A stretch of 64,000 nt of DNA from NCBI GenBank assembly GCA_035286465.1, contig DATEDF010000058.1, positions 1 through 64,000 of the forward strand, given 5' to 3'. Shown here piece by piece: positions 40,727 through 49,659 of the stretch. The notes below the pieces were generated by a model that made no database searches, was not told the DNA's origin, and saw only the letters and a list, made by a program, of their open reading frames with translations. This DNA is from Fen-1231 sp035286465 (lineage in GTDB: Bacteria > Gemmatimonadota > Gemmatimonadetes > Gemmatimonadales > Gemmatimonadaceae). Numbering within the stretch: the stretch's first letter is position 1; each line of letters begins with the position of its first letter. The position numbers were made by a program, and so were the translations under genes.

Positions 40727-42010
40727 TCACGTCGTCTCCAGAATCTGATCTCTCCGCGTTCCGACGCTCACGTACCGGACCGGGCACTCGACCAGCGCCT
40801 CGATGCGATCGAGGTAGTGCCGCGCCTGCTTGGGCAGCTTCGCGAGCGTCCGCGCCGCGGTCGTCGGCGAGCGCCACCCCTCGAGCCACTCGTAGCGGGG
40901 CGTGACGCCGTCGAGGCCGGCGGTGTCGCCGGGGAAGTCCACGAGCACGTCGCCGCCGGCCTGATAGCCGGTGCACAGCGCGATCCGCTCCAGCGTGTCG
41001 AGCACGTCGAGCTTCGTCACGGCAAGCGCCGTCAGCCCGTTCACGCGCACCGCGTACCGGACGACGACCGCGTCGAACCACCCGCAGCGGCGCGGCCGCC
41101 CGGTCGTCGCGCCGAACTCGTTGCCGAGCGTGCGCACGCGCTCGCCCATCGGGGCGTCGAACTCGGTGGGAAGCGGACCGCCCCCGACGCGCGTGGTGTA
41201 CGCCTTGACGACGCCGAGGACCGCGTCGATCGCGCTCGGGCCGATCCCCGCCCCCGTCGCGGCGCCGCCCGCGGTGGTGTTGCTCGAGGTCACGAAGGGA
41301 TAGGTGCCGTGATCCACGTCGAGCAGCGATCCCTGCGCGCCCTCCAGCATCACCGCCGCGCCGTTCCGGATCGCGCCGTGCACCGCGAGCCCCACGTCGT
41401 CGGCCAGTCCGAGCAGGCGCGGAGCGAGGTCGCCCAGCACCCGCAGCGAGTATTCGGCGTCTGCGCGCTTCGACGAGCCGAAACCCGCAAGGAGTTGGTT
41501 CGCGTGCTCCGTGCCTCGCTCGAGCAGCGTCCGCATCCGGTCCCCATGGCGCACGTCGAGCACCCGGACGCCGCGCCGCGCCACCTTGTCCTCGTAGCAG
41601 GGCCCGATGCCCCGTCCCGTGGTGCCGAGCGCCCGGTTCGCCGCGCTCTCCTTGTCCAGGAGCTTGTGGTACGGCAGGACGAGATGGGCGCGGTCACTCA
41701 CGAACAGCCGCCCCTCGACGTCCACGCCGTCCCGCACCAGCGCGTCCATTTCCTCGAAGAGCGTCTCGGGATCGAGCGCGACCCCGTTGCCGATCGCACA
41801 GCGCACGCCCGGGTGGAGGATCCCGCTCGGGACCTGGTGGAGCACGACGGTCTTGTCGCCGATCTGCACCGTATGCCCCGCGTTTGCGCCGCCCTGGTAG
41901 CGCACCACCCAGTCGGCCCGCTCCGCGAGCACGTCCACCAGCTTCCCTTTTCCCTCGTCGCCCCACTGGGCACCGACGACGACGATGGTGCGGGTCTTTG
42001 CGTCGAACAT
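40727..42010 (-). CDS. purA: Adenylosuccinate synthetase
   Basis: The 427-residue enzyme starts at ATG 42010, as homology begins with TIVVVGAQWGDEGKGKLVD, the PurA GTP loop. GNGVALDPETLFEE, GTTGRGIGPCYEDKVAR and GDTAGLDGVTPRYEWLEGW follow. It makes adenylosuccinate from IMP, aspartate and GTP. No strong ribosome site is visible before the start. A terminator at 42071-42105 separates it from dapA upstream. Confidence 0.96.
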   Translation of the reverse strand: MFDAKTRTIVVVGAQWGDEGKGKLVDVLAERADWVVRYQGGANAGHTVQIGDKTVVLHQVPSGILHPGVRCAIGNGVALDPETLFEEMDALVRDGVDVEGRLFVSDRAHLVLPYHKLLDKESAANRALGTTGRGIGPCYEDKVARRGVRVLDVRHGDRMRTLLERGTEHANQLLAGFGSSKRADAEYSLRVLGDLAPRLLGLADDVGLAVHGAIRNGAAVMLEGAQGSLLDVDHGTYPFVTSSNTTAGGAATGAGIGPSAIDAVLGVVKAYTTRVGGGPLPTEFDAPMGERVRTLGNEFGATTGRPRRCGWFDAVVVRYAVRVNGLTALAVTKLDVLDTLERIALCTGYQAGGDVLVDFPGDTAGLDGVTPRYEWLEGWRSPTTAARTLAKLPKQARHYLDRIEALVECPVRYVSVGTRRDQILETT

Positions 42011-42070
42011 CGGGCGAAGGCGAAAAGGGAGAGGCGGATGGCCGACGAGCGACCCCCGCGTGCCGGGACA

Positions 42071-42105
42071 CAAAAAAACGCCCCGGGAGCGCACCTGGGG
42101 CGTTG
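42071..42105 (-). terminator. Rho-independent terminator between dapA and purA
   Basis: On the minus strand ACGCCCC and GGGGCGT pair around a 12-nt loop and are followed by seven T residues. It stops transcription coming from dapA and isolates purA. Confidence 0.9.
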
Positions 42106-42147
42106 TCGAAATCTACAGCGGGCGCCGGGGAGCGCAACGGAGCGGCC

Positions 42148-42218
42148 GCTACGCCACGCTACGCCACGCTACGCCACGCTACGCCACGCTACACCACGCT
42201 ACACCACGCTACACCACG
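42148..42218. repeat. 10-bp tandem repeat ACGCCACGCT / ACACCACGCT
   Basis: Four copies of ACGCCACGCT (42151-42190) are followed by two of ACACCACGCT and a partial third. The array covers the 3' end of dapA, and one unit supplies its stop codon (CTA on the plus strand). The word GCCACGCTACG also appears at about 47997-48007 after the IMPase gene. Confidence 0.9.
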
Positions 42219-43108
42219 GCCGCCTGTAACCCCTCCAGGAGCGCCGCGACGCGGTCGCGTCCCGCGTGGTCGAGGTCCAGGAGCGGCCCGCGCACCGGGC
42301 CGCCGCAGAGCCCCACGGCGTCCATCGCGGCCTTGACACCGGGGACGCCCAGCTCTCCGACCACCTCCACGGCGGCCCGCTGGAGTTTCGCCTGCAGCGC
42401 CTCGGCGGCCGCGCGCTGGCCGCTCTGGTGCGCCTGATACAGCGACACGCACAGCTCTGGGGCGAAGAGCGCCACCGCCAGAATGCCGCCGCGCGCGCCC
42501 GAGACCAGCGCGGCGTGGAAGGTGCCGCCGTTCCCCGTCAGCACCGTGAACGACTCGCTCTGCGCCCCGAGATAGCCGCGCAGCAGGTCGAGATCGCCGG
42601 AGCTGTCCTTGATCCCCACCACGTTCGGGTGCTGCGCCAGCTCCATCACCAGCTCGATCGGCAGCTTGAAGTGCATGTACTTCGGGATGTTGTAGAGCAC
42701 CACGGGGAGCGGGCTGTCGTCGGCGACGCTCCGGAAGTGCGCGCGCAGCGCCGCGGCGGTCATCGCGCCCGCGTAGTAGTGTGGTGCCACGACGAGCACG
42801 CCGTCGGCGCCCACCGTCTGCGCCTCGCGGCAGCGGCGGACCGTGAGCCGCGTGGACTCCGCGCCGGCGCCCATCAGGAGGAGTCGCTCCTCGGGCACCT
42901 GCCGCCGAGCGGCTTCGAGCGCCTGCAGACGCTCCTCTTCGTCGAGCAGCGCCGCCTCGCCCGTCGAGCCGCAGACCACGATGCCCGAAAGTCCCGCGGC
43001 GAGGTGCGCCTTTATGTTCGCGACGAACCGCGTGAGGTCGAGATCCTCGCTGCGGGCGCGGAACGTCGTCACGACCGGCCCGATCACGCCTTCGAGCGTG
43101 AGGCTCAT
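42209..43108 (-). CDS. dapA: 4-hydroxy-tetrahydrodipicolinate synthase family aldolase
   Basis: The 299-residue protein has the class I aldolase marks of DapA: GIVVCGSTGEAALLDEEERL (substrate loop), LYNIPKYMHF with the catalytic Tyr, and NVVGIKDSSGDLDLL with the Schiff-base Lys. It may make the lysine/diaminopimelate precursor, though related aldolases share the fold. The last two residues and the stop lie in the 10-bp repeat array. Confidence 0.85.
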   Translation of the reverse strand: MSLTLEGVIGPVVTTFRARSEDLDLTRFVANIKAHLAAGLSGIVVCGSTGEAALLDEEERLQALEAARRQVPEERLLLMGAGAESTRLTVRRCREAQTVGADGVLVVAPHYYAGAMTAAALRAHFRSVADDSPLPVVLYNIPKYMHFKLPIELVMELAQHPNVVGIKDSSGDLDLLRGYLGAQSESFTVLTGNGGTFHAALVSGARGGILAVALFAPELCVSLYQAHQSGQRAAAEALQAKLQRAAVEVVGELGVPGVKAAMDAVGLCGGPVRGPLLDLDHAGRDRVAALLEGLQAAVV

Positions 43109-43163
43109 GCCGGCTCCGCCGTTCGCGGTCGGGCCTCCGCCCTCCGCCCGCCGCGCTCGCGAC

Positions 43164-44357
43164 TCACTTCTGCCCCCCGCTCCCCAGGAAGTCGAACCCC
43201 GTCGAGAGCCCGCCGAGCGTCGTCGTCGCCGCGTCCGCCGGCTTGACCTCGATCGGCTCCTCGACGACGACCTTCTTCGTCACGGTGGAGCGCCGGCGGA
43301 ACGTCCGCATCTTGAGCTCGAAATCGCTCGGCCGCGTCGCGGCGGCCAGCGCCACCTCGAACTCGACATCGCCGTTCTGCACGAGGTCGGTCAGGTGCTG
43401 GTCGAACGTCTGCATCCCGTACTGCTCGCGCCCCTCGGCGATGAAGTCGCGAATCTCGCCCACGCGGTCCTTGTCGAGCATCAGGTCGCGGATGGTCGGT
43501 GTGACGAGCATGATCTCGAGCGCCGCGACGCGCCCGTGCCCGTCCTTCTTCGGCAGGAGCCGCTGCGACACCACGGCCGCGAGCGACTCGGCGAGCCGCA
43601 CGCGCACGACGTCCTGCTCCTCGGGCGGGAACATCGCGAGGATGCGCATCACCGTGCTCTGCGCGTCCGGCGTGTGCAGCGTCGAGATGAGGAGATGGCC
43701 CGTTTCGGCCGCCTTCATCGCCGTGTCAATCGTCTCCGCATCGCGCATCTCGCCGATCAGGATGACGTCGGGGTCCTGCCGGAGCGCCGCGCGCAGCCCC
43801 ATCCGGAAGCTCTCCGTGTCCACGCCGATCTCGCGCTGCGTGACCGAGCACTGGATGTCACGATGGAGGAATTCGAGCGGGTTCTCGAGCGTGACGATGT
43901 GCTTGTGCATCGTCGCATTGATGTGGTTCACCACCGCGGCCATCGTGCTCGACTTGCCGGAGCCGGTGACGCCCGTGACGAGCACCATCCCGCGCTCCGA
44001 CTCGGCGATGGTCTTCATCACCGCCGGCAGATGGAGTTTCTCGAACGTCGGCGCCTCGAACGGGATCACGCGCATCACGATCATGAAGCTCGAGCGCTGA
44101 CGGAGGATGTTCACGCGAAAGCGGCCGATGCCCTGCGCCCCCCAGGAGCAGTCGTAGTCCTGGATCTTGTCAATCCGGGCGCGGTCCTCCTCGTTGGGGA
44201 TCAGCTTGAGCGCGATGGACCGCGTCTGCTCGGGCGTCAGTGCCTGCTTCGTGAGCGGCACGAGCTTGCCGTCAATGCGCGCGCGAAACACGTCGCCCGC
44301 CTTGATGTGCAGGTCGCTCGCCCCACGATCCACTGCCGCCTTGATGATCTTTTCCAT
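43164..44357 (-). CDS. pilT: Type IV pilus retraction ATPase PilT
   Basis: The 397-residue protein has GASDLHIKAGDVFRARIDG at the start, Walker A VTGVTGSGKSSTMAAVV, the Asp box LRQDPDVILIGEMRDAETI and the His box HLLISTLHTPDA, all PilT/PilU features. A ~50-residue variable tail follows. It powers pilus retraction. The ATG directly follows the stop of the dehydrogenase gene (TGAATG). No other pilus gene is in view. Confidence 0.95.
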   Translation of the reverse strand: MEKIIKAAVDRGASDLHIKAGDVFRARIDGKLVPLTKQALTPEQTRSIALKLIPNEEDRARIDKIQDYDCSWGAQGIGRFRVNILRQRSSFMIVMRVIPFEAPTFEKLHLPAVMKTIAESERGMVLVTGVTGSGKSSTMAAVVNHINATMHKHIVTLENPLEFLHRDIQCSVTQREIGVDTESFRMGLRAALRQDPDVILIGEMRDAETIDTAMKAAETGHLLISTLHTPDAQSTVMRILAMFPPEEQDVVRVRLAESLAAVVSQRLLPKKDGHGRVAALEIMLVTPTIRDLMLDKDRVGEIRDFIAEGREQYGMQTFDQHLTDLVQNGDVEFEVALAAATRPSDFELKMRTFRRRSTVTKKVVVEEPIEVKPADAATTTLGGLSTGFDFLGSGGQK

Positions 44358-45395
44358 TCAGTACCCCAGCGACTTGTCCACCACGTTCCGGAGAGGCGTC
44401 CCGGTGCGGTAGCGCTCCCAGTTGTCGAGGAAGAGCCCGACCAGCCGCTCCCAGAACCGCCCTGGCGAGACCCCCGCCACGTGCGGCGTGTGCAACACGC
44501 GAGGAAGGTGCCACAACGGGCTATCGGACGCCAGCGGCTCCCTCGCAAAAACGTCGAGCACCGCGCCCCGGAGGCGGCCGGTCTGGAGGGCGGCCGTGAG
44601 CGCCGGCTCGTCCACCAGGCCCCCACGAGACACGTTGCAGACGATCGCCCCGTCGGGGAGCCGGGCCAGCCGGGCCGCCGTGAGGAGGGCCCGTGTCTCG
44701 CCCGTGAACGGCGCCGCGAGCACGACGACGTCGGCCCGCGCGAGCTCGGCGTCCAGCCCGGTGGGCCCCACGACGCGGTCGAAGCCGGGGGGCGTGCCCT
44801 TGGCGGGGTCGCGCCGCACGCCGGTCACGCGTGCGCCGAGGGCGCCGAAACGGCGCCCCACTTCGCCGCCGATTCCGCCCGTGCCGACGATGAGCACGCG
44901 ACACTCCGACACTTCGCGGACGCGGGCCTCACGCGTGCCGAACGCCGACGAGTTCCACTCCACGCGCCGCTTGAGCTCCTCGGCGACGTCGAACGCGCGC
45001 AGAAAGTGGAGGACCCCGGCCAGCACGTGGTCGGCAATGGGCGGGCCGAAGACCCCCGCGGAGTTCGTGATGACGATCTCGCTCGCGAGCATCTCCGGAA
45101 AGAGGAGCGAGGCGACGCCGGCGGTCGCGGTGTGCAGCCATCGCAGCCGCTTCGCGGCGAAGAAGAGCGGCTTCGGCAGCCCGTAGCCGAGGTACGCCTC
45201 GGCGTCGCCGATGGCGGCGAGCGACTCCTCGCTCGGCGTCTGCGCGCCGTCGCCGAACGAGTCGGTGTCGGCGGCCACGATCGTCGTGGCCCATCCCGCA
45301 GGCGTCGCGGCGGCGAGCTGCGCGCCGACGGCATCGGGCATCCGGAACGCCGCCGCCCGCGAGCGGAGGTCCACGACCAGCGTGCGAGGGGTCAC
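44358..45395 (-). CDS. D-2-hydroxyacid dehydrogenase
   Basis: GTG 45395 was chosen because the protein then begins TPRTLVVDLRSRAAAFRMPD; the longer frame is not protein-like. The 345-residue enzyme has the NAD loop VLIVGTGGIGGEVGRRFGAL, the catalytic Arg in NVSRGGLVDEPAL, Glu in DVFAREPLASDSPLW and His in VLHTPHVAGVSP. The substrate (phosphoglycerate, glyoxylate or other) is not clear. Coupled to pilT. Confidence 0.9.
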   Translation of the reverse strand: MTPRTLVVDLRSRAAAFRMPDAVGAQLAAATPAGWATTIVAADTDSFGDGAQTPSEESLAAIGDAEAYLGYGLPKPLFFAAKRLRWLHTATAGVASLLFPEMLASEIVITNSAGVFGPPIADHVLAGVLHFLRAFDVAEELKRRVEWNSSAFGTREARVREVSECRVLIVGTGGIGGEVGRRFGALGARVTGVRRDPAKGTPPGFDRVVGPTGLDAELARADVVVLAAPFTGETRALLTAARLARLPDGAIVCNVSRGGLVDEPALTAALQTGRLRGAVLDVFAREPLASDSPLWHLPRVLHTPHVAGVSPGRFWERLVGLFLDNWERYRTGTPLRNVVDKSLGY

Positions 45396-45427
45396 GATCC
45401 GCGGTCCGCCGTCGGCCGTGCGCCGAC

Positions 45428-46126
45428 TCAGTCGAAGATCACGTTCAGGACTTCTTCCCGCTCCAGCAGCGACGCGCGCGCGATGTCGAACTGCCGTGAC
45501 GGCCCCTTCACCCGCATTTCGAACACCCGGTCGTCGTCGTGGTCGAAGACCTCGACCTTCACGATCGTGAGCCCGTCGGCGAAGAGCATCGTCTTGAGCC
45601 ACTCCAGCGTGGTGCCCGGCCGCGTGCGCACGGTCGCCGCGAGCGAGCGGCGCGCGCGGAGCAGCCGGTGCTCGAGCGTGCCGAGCCCGGCGAGCACGAG
45701 CATCACCGCGGCGGTGGCGCCCATCGCTTCCAGAAACAGGCCGGCGCCGACGGTGAGGCCGATCGCCGCGACCACCCAGATGGTCGCCGCCGAGGTGAGA
45801 CCCGTGATGCCGCTCCGCGACTGCATGATCGTGCCCGCGCCGATGAACCCGATGCCGGTGATGACCTGCGCGGCGATGCGGCCCGGATCGCCGATGCGCG
45901 GCCCACCGTCAATCATCCCGACGCTGATCGAGAGGTCCATCAGGAGCGCGGAGCCCACGCAGATGAGGATGTTCGTGCGCAGCCCGGCCGGCTTCCCCGC
46001 GATCTGTCGCTCGAAACCGATCGCGCCGCCCGCCAGGACGGCGAGCCCGAGCTTGACCGCGAGATCGAGGCGCAGCGCCTCGAACATCTCGGGGATCGAG
46101 GGCAGCTGCGGTGCGAGCCAGGCCAT
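45428..46126 (-). CDS. MgtC/SapB-family membrane protein
   Basis: The 232-residue protein has four to five membrane helices with the MgtC signature AGGAIGFERQIAGKPAGLRT and ITGIGFIGAGTIMQ, followed by a cytoplasmic ACT-like domain (LTIVKVEVFDHDDDRVFEMR). MgtC proteins modulate ATP synthase or magnesium stress. It starts 1 bp after the trpS stop, so they share an mRNA. Confidence 0.92.
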   Translation of the reverse strand: MAWLAPQLPSIPEMFEALRLDLAVKLGLAVLAGGAIGFERQIAGKPAGLRTNILICVGSALLMDLSISVGMIDGGPRIGDPGRIAAQVITGIGFIGAGTIMQSRSGITGLTSAATIWVVAAIGLTVGAGLFLEAMGATAAVMLVLAGLGTLEHRLLRARRSLAATVRTRPGTTLEWLKTMLFADGLTIVKVEVFDHDDDRVFEMRVKGPSRQFDIARASLLEREEVLNVIFD

Positions 46127-46127
46127 C

Positions 46128-47129
46128 TCAGCCTCCGTCGTGCGAAAGGGACAGGCCCATCTTTTCCTTCACGTCGGTCATCGTGCGCCGTGCAACCGTG
46201 CGCGCCTTCGCAGCACCCGCCTCCAGGAAGCGCGTCACGCGCTCGGGATGCGCCGCCAGCTCCCGCGCGCGCTCGCGCACGGGCGTGAGTTCCGTCACGA
46301 GGTTCGTGTGCAGCACGCGCTTGCAGTCGAGGCAGCCCCACTTCGCGCCCCTGCAGTTGGTCTCGACCTCCGCGACCGTCGCCGCGGGCGACACCGCGAG
46401 GTGCAACTGGTAGATCGTCGGGCACTTGGCGGGCTCGCCGGGATCGGTCCTGAGCTTGCGCGCGGGATCGGTGACCGCCGGGCGCAGCTTCTCCCAGATG
46501 TCGTCCGGTTCCTCCAGCACGCCGATCGTATTGCCGAGCGACTTCGACATCTTGGCCTGGCCGTCGAGCCCCGCGATGCGGCGCGCGGGCGTCAGCTTGG
46601 GTTGCGGCTCGGGGAAGTACGGCGTCCCGGGCGAGAAGCGCGCGTTCCAGTTGCGGGCCACGACGCGCGACAGCTCGAGGTGCTGGATCTGATCCTCCCC
46701 GACCGGCACCAGCTCGGCCCGGTAGAGCAGGATGTCCGCCGCCTGCAGCACGGGGTAGTTGAGCAGTCCCGCCATCACCTGCTCCTGGCGCGCGGCTTTC
46801 TCCTTGAACTGCGTCTGGCGCTCCAGCTCGCCGAGCGGCGTCACGGTGTTGAAGATCCACGCCAGCTCGGTATGTTCGGGAATCTGCGACTGGACGAAGA
46901 CGGTGGCGCGCTCGGCATCGAGGCCCGCGGCGAAGAGCCCGAGGGCCATCGCGTGCGTACGCGCCGCCAGCTCCTCGGGCGCGAAGGGGATGGTGATGGC
47001 GTGATAGTTGACGACGCAGAAGAACGACTCGAACTCGTGCTGCAGCGCGACCCAGTTCTTGACGGCCCCGAGGTAGTTGCCGATGTGGAGCTCGCCGGAG
47101 GGCTGGATGCCGCTGAAGATTCGGGGCAT
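46128..47129 (-). CDS. trpS: Tryptophanyl-tRNA synthetase
   Basis: The 333-residue class I enzyme has IFSGIQPSGELHIGNYLGAV (HIGH-like GN), VPVGEDQIQHLELSR and AKMSKSLGN (KMSKS). TAAGTT ends 6 nt before ATG 47129 and no Shine-Dalgarno is present, so it may be leaderless. It leads a minus-strand group trpS-mgtC-dehydrogenase-pilT-dapA. Several extra Cys (CLDCKRV) are present, as in some bacterial TrpRS. Confidence 0.96.
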   Translation of the reverse strand: MPRIFSGIQPSGELHIGNYLGAVKNWVALQHEFESFFCVVNYHAITIPFAPEELAARTHAMALGLFAAGLDAERATVFVQSQIPEHTELAWIFNTVTPLGELERQTQFKEKAARQEQVMAGLLNYPVLQAADILLYRAELVPVGEDQIQHLELSRVVARNWNARFSPGTPYFPEPQPKLTPARRIAGLDGQAKMSKSLGNTIGVLEEPDDIWEKLRPAVTDPARKLRTDPGEPAKCPTIYQLHLAVSPAATVAEVETNCRGAKWGCLDCKRVLHTNLVTELTPVRERARELAAHPERVTRFLEAGAAKARTVARRTMTDVKEKMGLSLSHDGG

Positions 47130-47163
47130 TCAGGAAACTTAGGCAGCGAGGGAGCACCGATCA

Positions 47164-47961
47164 ATGAACTCCGCCGCGCTTCTTGACGTAGCGCTCGAGG
47201 CCGCGCGGGCCGCCGCGGCCGTCATCGAGGATGCCGCGCCCCGCGTGCGCGCCATCGCGTGGCGTGAGAAGAAGCAGCGCGACCTCGTGAGCGAGGTGGA
47301 CCTCGCGGCCGAGGCCGCGCTCCTCGCCGTGATCCGCCGCCGGGCGCCGGAGGCCGAGCTGCTCGCCGAAGAGACGGCGTCCACGATCGCGCCCGAGCGA
47401 CAGCGGCGGGGGGTCGTCTTCGTCGTGGATCCGCTCGACGGCACGACCAACTTTCTCCACGGTTATCCGGAGTATGCCGTTTCCGTGGGCGTGCTCGTGG
47501 ACGGCACGGTCACCGCCGGCGTGGTCGTTGACGTGCCGATGGGCGAGGTCTTCACCGCCACGGCGGGCGGCGGCGCGTTCGGGGGCGGCGGCCGCCTTCA
47601 GGTCTCGCCGATCACGGAGCCGAAGCACGCGCTGATCGGCACGGGCTTCCCCTTTTCGCGCGTCGAGGACGTCGCGCCGTACGTCGCGCAGCTCGAGCGC
47701 GTGATGGCGGAGGCCGGCGGCGTACGCCGCGCGGGCGCCGCCGCGCTCGACCTCGCGGCGGTCGCGTCCGGGCGATTCGAGGGCTTCTGGGAATCGCGGC
47801 TTTCCCCGTGGGACATCGCCGCGGGCATGCTCCTCGTGCGCGAAGCGGGCGGCCTCGTCACGACGCTCACGGGGGAGGAATGCCCGGTGGCGAAGACCAG
47901 CGTATTGGCGGGGAACGCCACGATTCACCGCTGGCTATTGGAGACCTTGAGAGGCGAGTAG
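47164..47961 (+). CDS. suhB: Inositol monophosphatase family protein
   Basis: The 265-residue protein has the Li-sensitive phosphatase motifs DLVSEVDLAAEAALL, ELLAEETAS, FVVDPLDGTTNFLHGYPEYA and WESRLSPWDIAAGMLLVREA. Metal ligands (Glu, Asp, Asp) are present. It hydrolyses inositol-1-phosphate or a related sugar phosphate. A GAGGGAG site precedes ATG 47164. It is divergent from trpS. Confidence 0.92.
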   Translation: MNSAALLDVALEAARAAAAVIEDAAPRVRAIAWREKKQRDLVSEVDLAAEAALLAVIRRRAPEAELLAEETASTIAPERQRRGVVFVVDPLDGTTNFLHGYPEYAVSVGVLVDGTVTAGVVVDVPMGEVFTATAGGGAFGGGGRLQVSPITEPKHALIGTGFPFSRVEDVAPYVAQLERVMAEAGGVRRAGAAALDLAAVASGRFEGFWESRLSPWDIAAGMLLVREAGGLVTTLTGEECPVAKTSVLAGNATIHRWLLETLRGE

Positions 47962-48076
47962 ACAGGAGACGGTAGACCGTAGACCGTTCACGTCTGCCAC
48001 GCTACGTTCTACCGGCCACTGTCAGCCGGCCACTGTCTACTGTCAACCGTCCACCGTCTCCTCGCCCCTGCAGTTC
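47962..48076. repeat. Short-word repeat array between suhB and ftcD
   Basis: The gap consists of words such as GACCGTAGACCGT, GGCCACTGTCAGCC and CTGTCAACCGTCC. The ends GGAGACGGTAGACCGT and ACCGTCCACCGTCTCC are imperfect inverted repeats (13 of 16). The word GCCACGCTACG from the dapA array also occurs. No promoter is evident. Confidence 0.7.
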
Positions 48077-49600
48077 ATGAAACTCGTCGAGTGCGTCCCG
48101 AACTACTCCGAGGGCCGGCGTCCCGAAGTGATCACCGCGATCCACGACGCCATCGCGGCCGTGAACGGCGTGGTGGTGCTCGACGTCTCCTCGGATGTCT
48201 CGCACAACCGGACGGTCCTGACCTTCGTCGCGCCGGTCGAAAGCGCGGTCCAGGCCGCGTTCAACGGGATCGCCAAGGCGCGCGAGCTGATTGACCTCAA
48301 TCACCATCAGGGTGAGCACCCGCGCCTCGGCGCCACCGACGTCTGCCCGTTCATTCCCCTGGAAGGCGCGACGATGGACGACTGCGTCACGCTCGCGAGC
48401 ACGCTCGGCGAGCGCGTGGGGAACGAGCTCGAGATTCCGGTCTTCCTCTACGAGCGCGCGGCAAGACGCCCCGATCGCGCGAACCTCGCCGACATCCGCC
48501 GCGGCGAATTCGAGAAGGCGCGCACGGAGATCGGAACGAATCCCGATCGCGTCCCTGACTTCGGCCCGAACAAGATCCACCCCACCGCCGGTGCCACGGT
48601 CATCGGCGCACGGCCGTTCCTCGTCGCGTACAATGTCTACCTCGGCCCGGCGTCGAACCTCGCGGTCGCGAAGGAAGTGGCGAAGACAGTGCGCGAATCC
48701 GGCGGCGGCCTCCCGTGCGTGAAGGCGCTCGGGCTCGAGGTGGATGGCCAGGCGCAGGTCTCGATGAACCTCACCGACATCGACACGACGCCGATCTGGC
48801 GCGCGTACGACGCCGTGAAGCGGGAGGCCGAACGGCGCGGTGCAAGTCCCACCTGGAGCGAGATCGTCGGGCTCGTGCCCGCGCGGGCGCTCCTCGAGGC
48901 CGGCGCGCACCACGTCCAGCTCCGCGCGTTCTCGAACGCGATGGTGCTCGAAGACGTGGTGCGGAACGCACTCTCGGGCGGCGAGACGCTCGCCGGTTTC
49001 GTGGCCTCCGTCGCGTCGAACGCACCGGTCCCCGGCGGAGGCAGCGTAGCAGCCCACGCGGGGGCCCTCGCGGCGGCGCTCGTACGCATGGTCGCGGGGC
49101 TCACCATCGGCCGCAAGAAGTACGAGGCGGTGGAAGCCGGGATGCGGAAGCTCGCCGAGGAGGCCACCGCCCTCGGATCACGGCTCGCCGCGCTGGTGCG
49201 GGAAGACGCGGACGCGTACGTCGCGGTGAGCGAGGCCTATAAACTGCCGAAGGAGCCGGCGGAGGCCGCCGCGAGGCGCGACGCCGCGATTCAGGCGGCG
49301 CTCCTCAAGGCCGCCGAGGTGCCGCTCGAGACCGCGCGCCTCTGCGCGGCCGTCGCGAAGCTCGCGGCGACGTGCGCCGACATCGGAAACGCCAACGCCG
49401 TGAGCGACGCGGGCGTCGCCGCGCTGCTGGCCAAGGCCGCCTGCAAGGGCGCCGCCTACAACGTGGGCGTGAACGTCGCGGCGATGAAGGGCAAGACCGT
49501 CGGCAAGAACCTCGTCGCCGAGGCCTCGCGACTCGTGGTGGCGTGCAACGAGTCGGCGAGCCACGCCGAGGAAGCTGTACAAAAGGCGATCAGCAGCTGA
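48077..49600 (+). CDS. ftcD: Glutamate formimidoyltransferase-cyclodeaminase
   Basis: The 507-residue protein has both halves of FTCD. Residues 1-~295 are the formiminotransferase (MKLVECVPNYSEGRRPEVIT, SDVSHNRTVLTFVAP, HPRLGATDVCPFIPL). The rest is cyclodeaminase (FVASVASNAPVPGGGSVAAH, LVRMVAGLTIGRKKYEAVEA). It moves the formimino group of histidine breakdown to tetrahydrofolate and deaminates it. No ribosome site is clear. No other histidine-degradation gene is nearby. Confidence 0.94.
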   Translation: MKLVECVPNYSEGRRPEVITAIHDAIAAVNGVVVLDVSSDVSHNRTVLTFVAPVESAVQAAFNGIAKARELIDLNHHQGEHPRLGATDVCPFIPLEGATMDDCVTLASTLGERVGNELEIPVFLYERAARRPDRANLADIRRGEFEKARTEIGTNPDRVPDFGPNKIHPTAGATVIGARPFLVAYNVYLGPASNLAVAKEVAKTVRESGGGLPCVKALGLEVDGQAQVSMNLTDIDTTPIWRAYDAVKREAERRGASPTWSEIVGLVPARALLEAGAHHVQLRAFSNAMVLEDVVRNALSGGETLAGFVASVASNAPVPGGGSVAAHAGALAAALVRMVAGLTIGRKKYEAVEAGMRKLAEEATALGSRLAALVREDADAYVAVSEAYKLPKEPAEAAARRDAAIQAALLKAAEVPLETARLCAAVAKLAATCADIGNANAVSDAGVAALLAKAACKGAAYNVGVNVAAMKGKTVGKNLVAEASRLVVACNESASHAEEAVQKAISS

Positions 49601-49606
49601 TTGGAT

Positions 49607-49656
49607 CGTCTTCATCCTTCGCGCTTCGCCCTTCGCCCTTCGCCCTTCGCCGTCCT
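49607..49656. repeat. TTCGCCC short-word repeat
   Basis: About five CTTCGCCC-type words (CGCTTCGCCCTTCGCCCTTC) fill the gap between ftcD and yedK, in the same family as 23340-23557. They occupy the place where a ribosome-binding site for yedK would be expected, and are pyrimidine-rich on the coding strand. Confidence 0.85.
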
Positions 49657-49659
49657 TCC

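Noticed and set aside
42843..47186. A 1447-codon open frame on the plus strand
   Set aside because: It lies antisense to pilT, the dehydrogenase, mgtC and trpS, all well recognised on the minus strand; it is an artefact of high GC.
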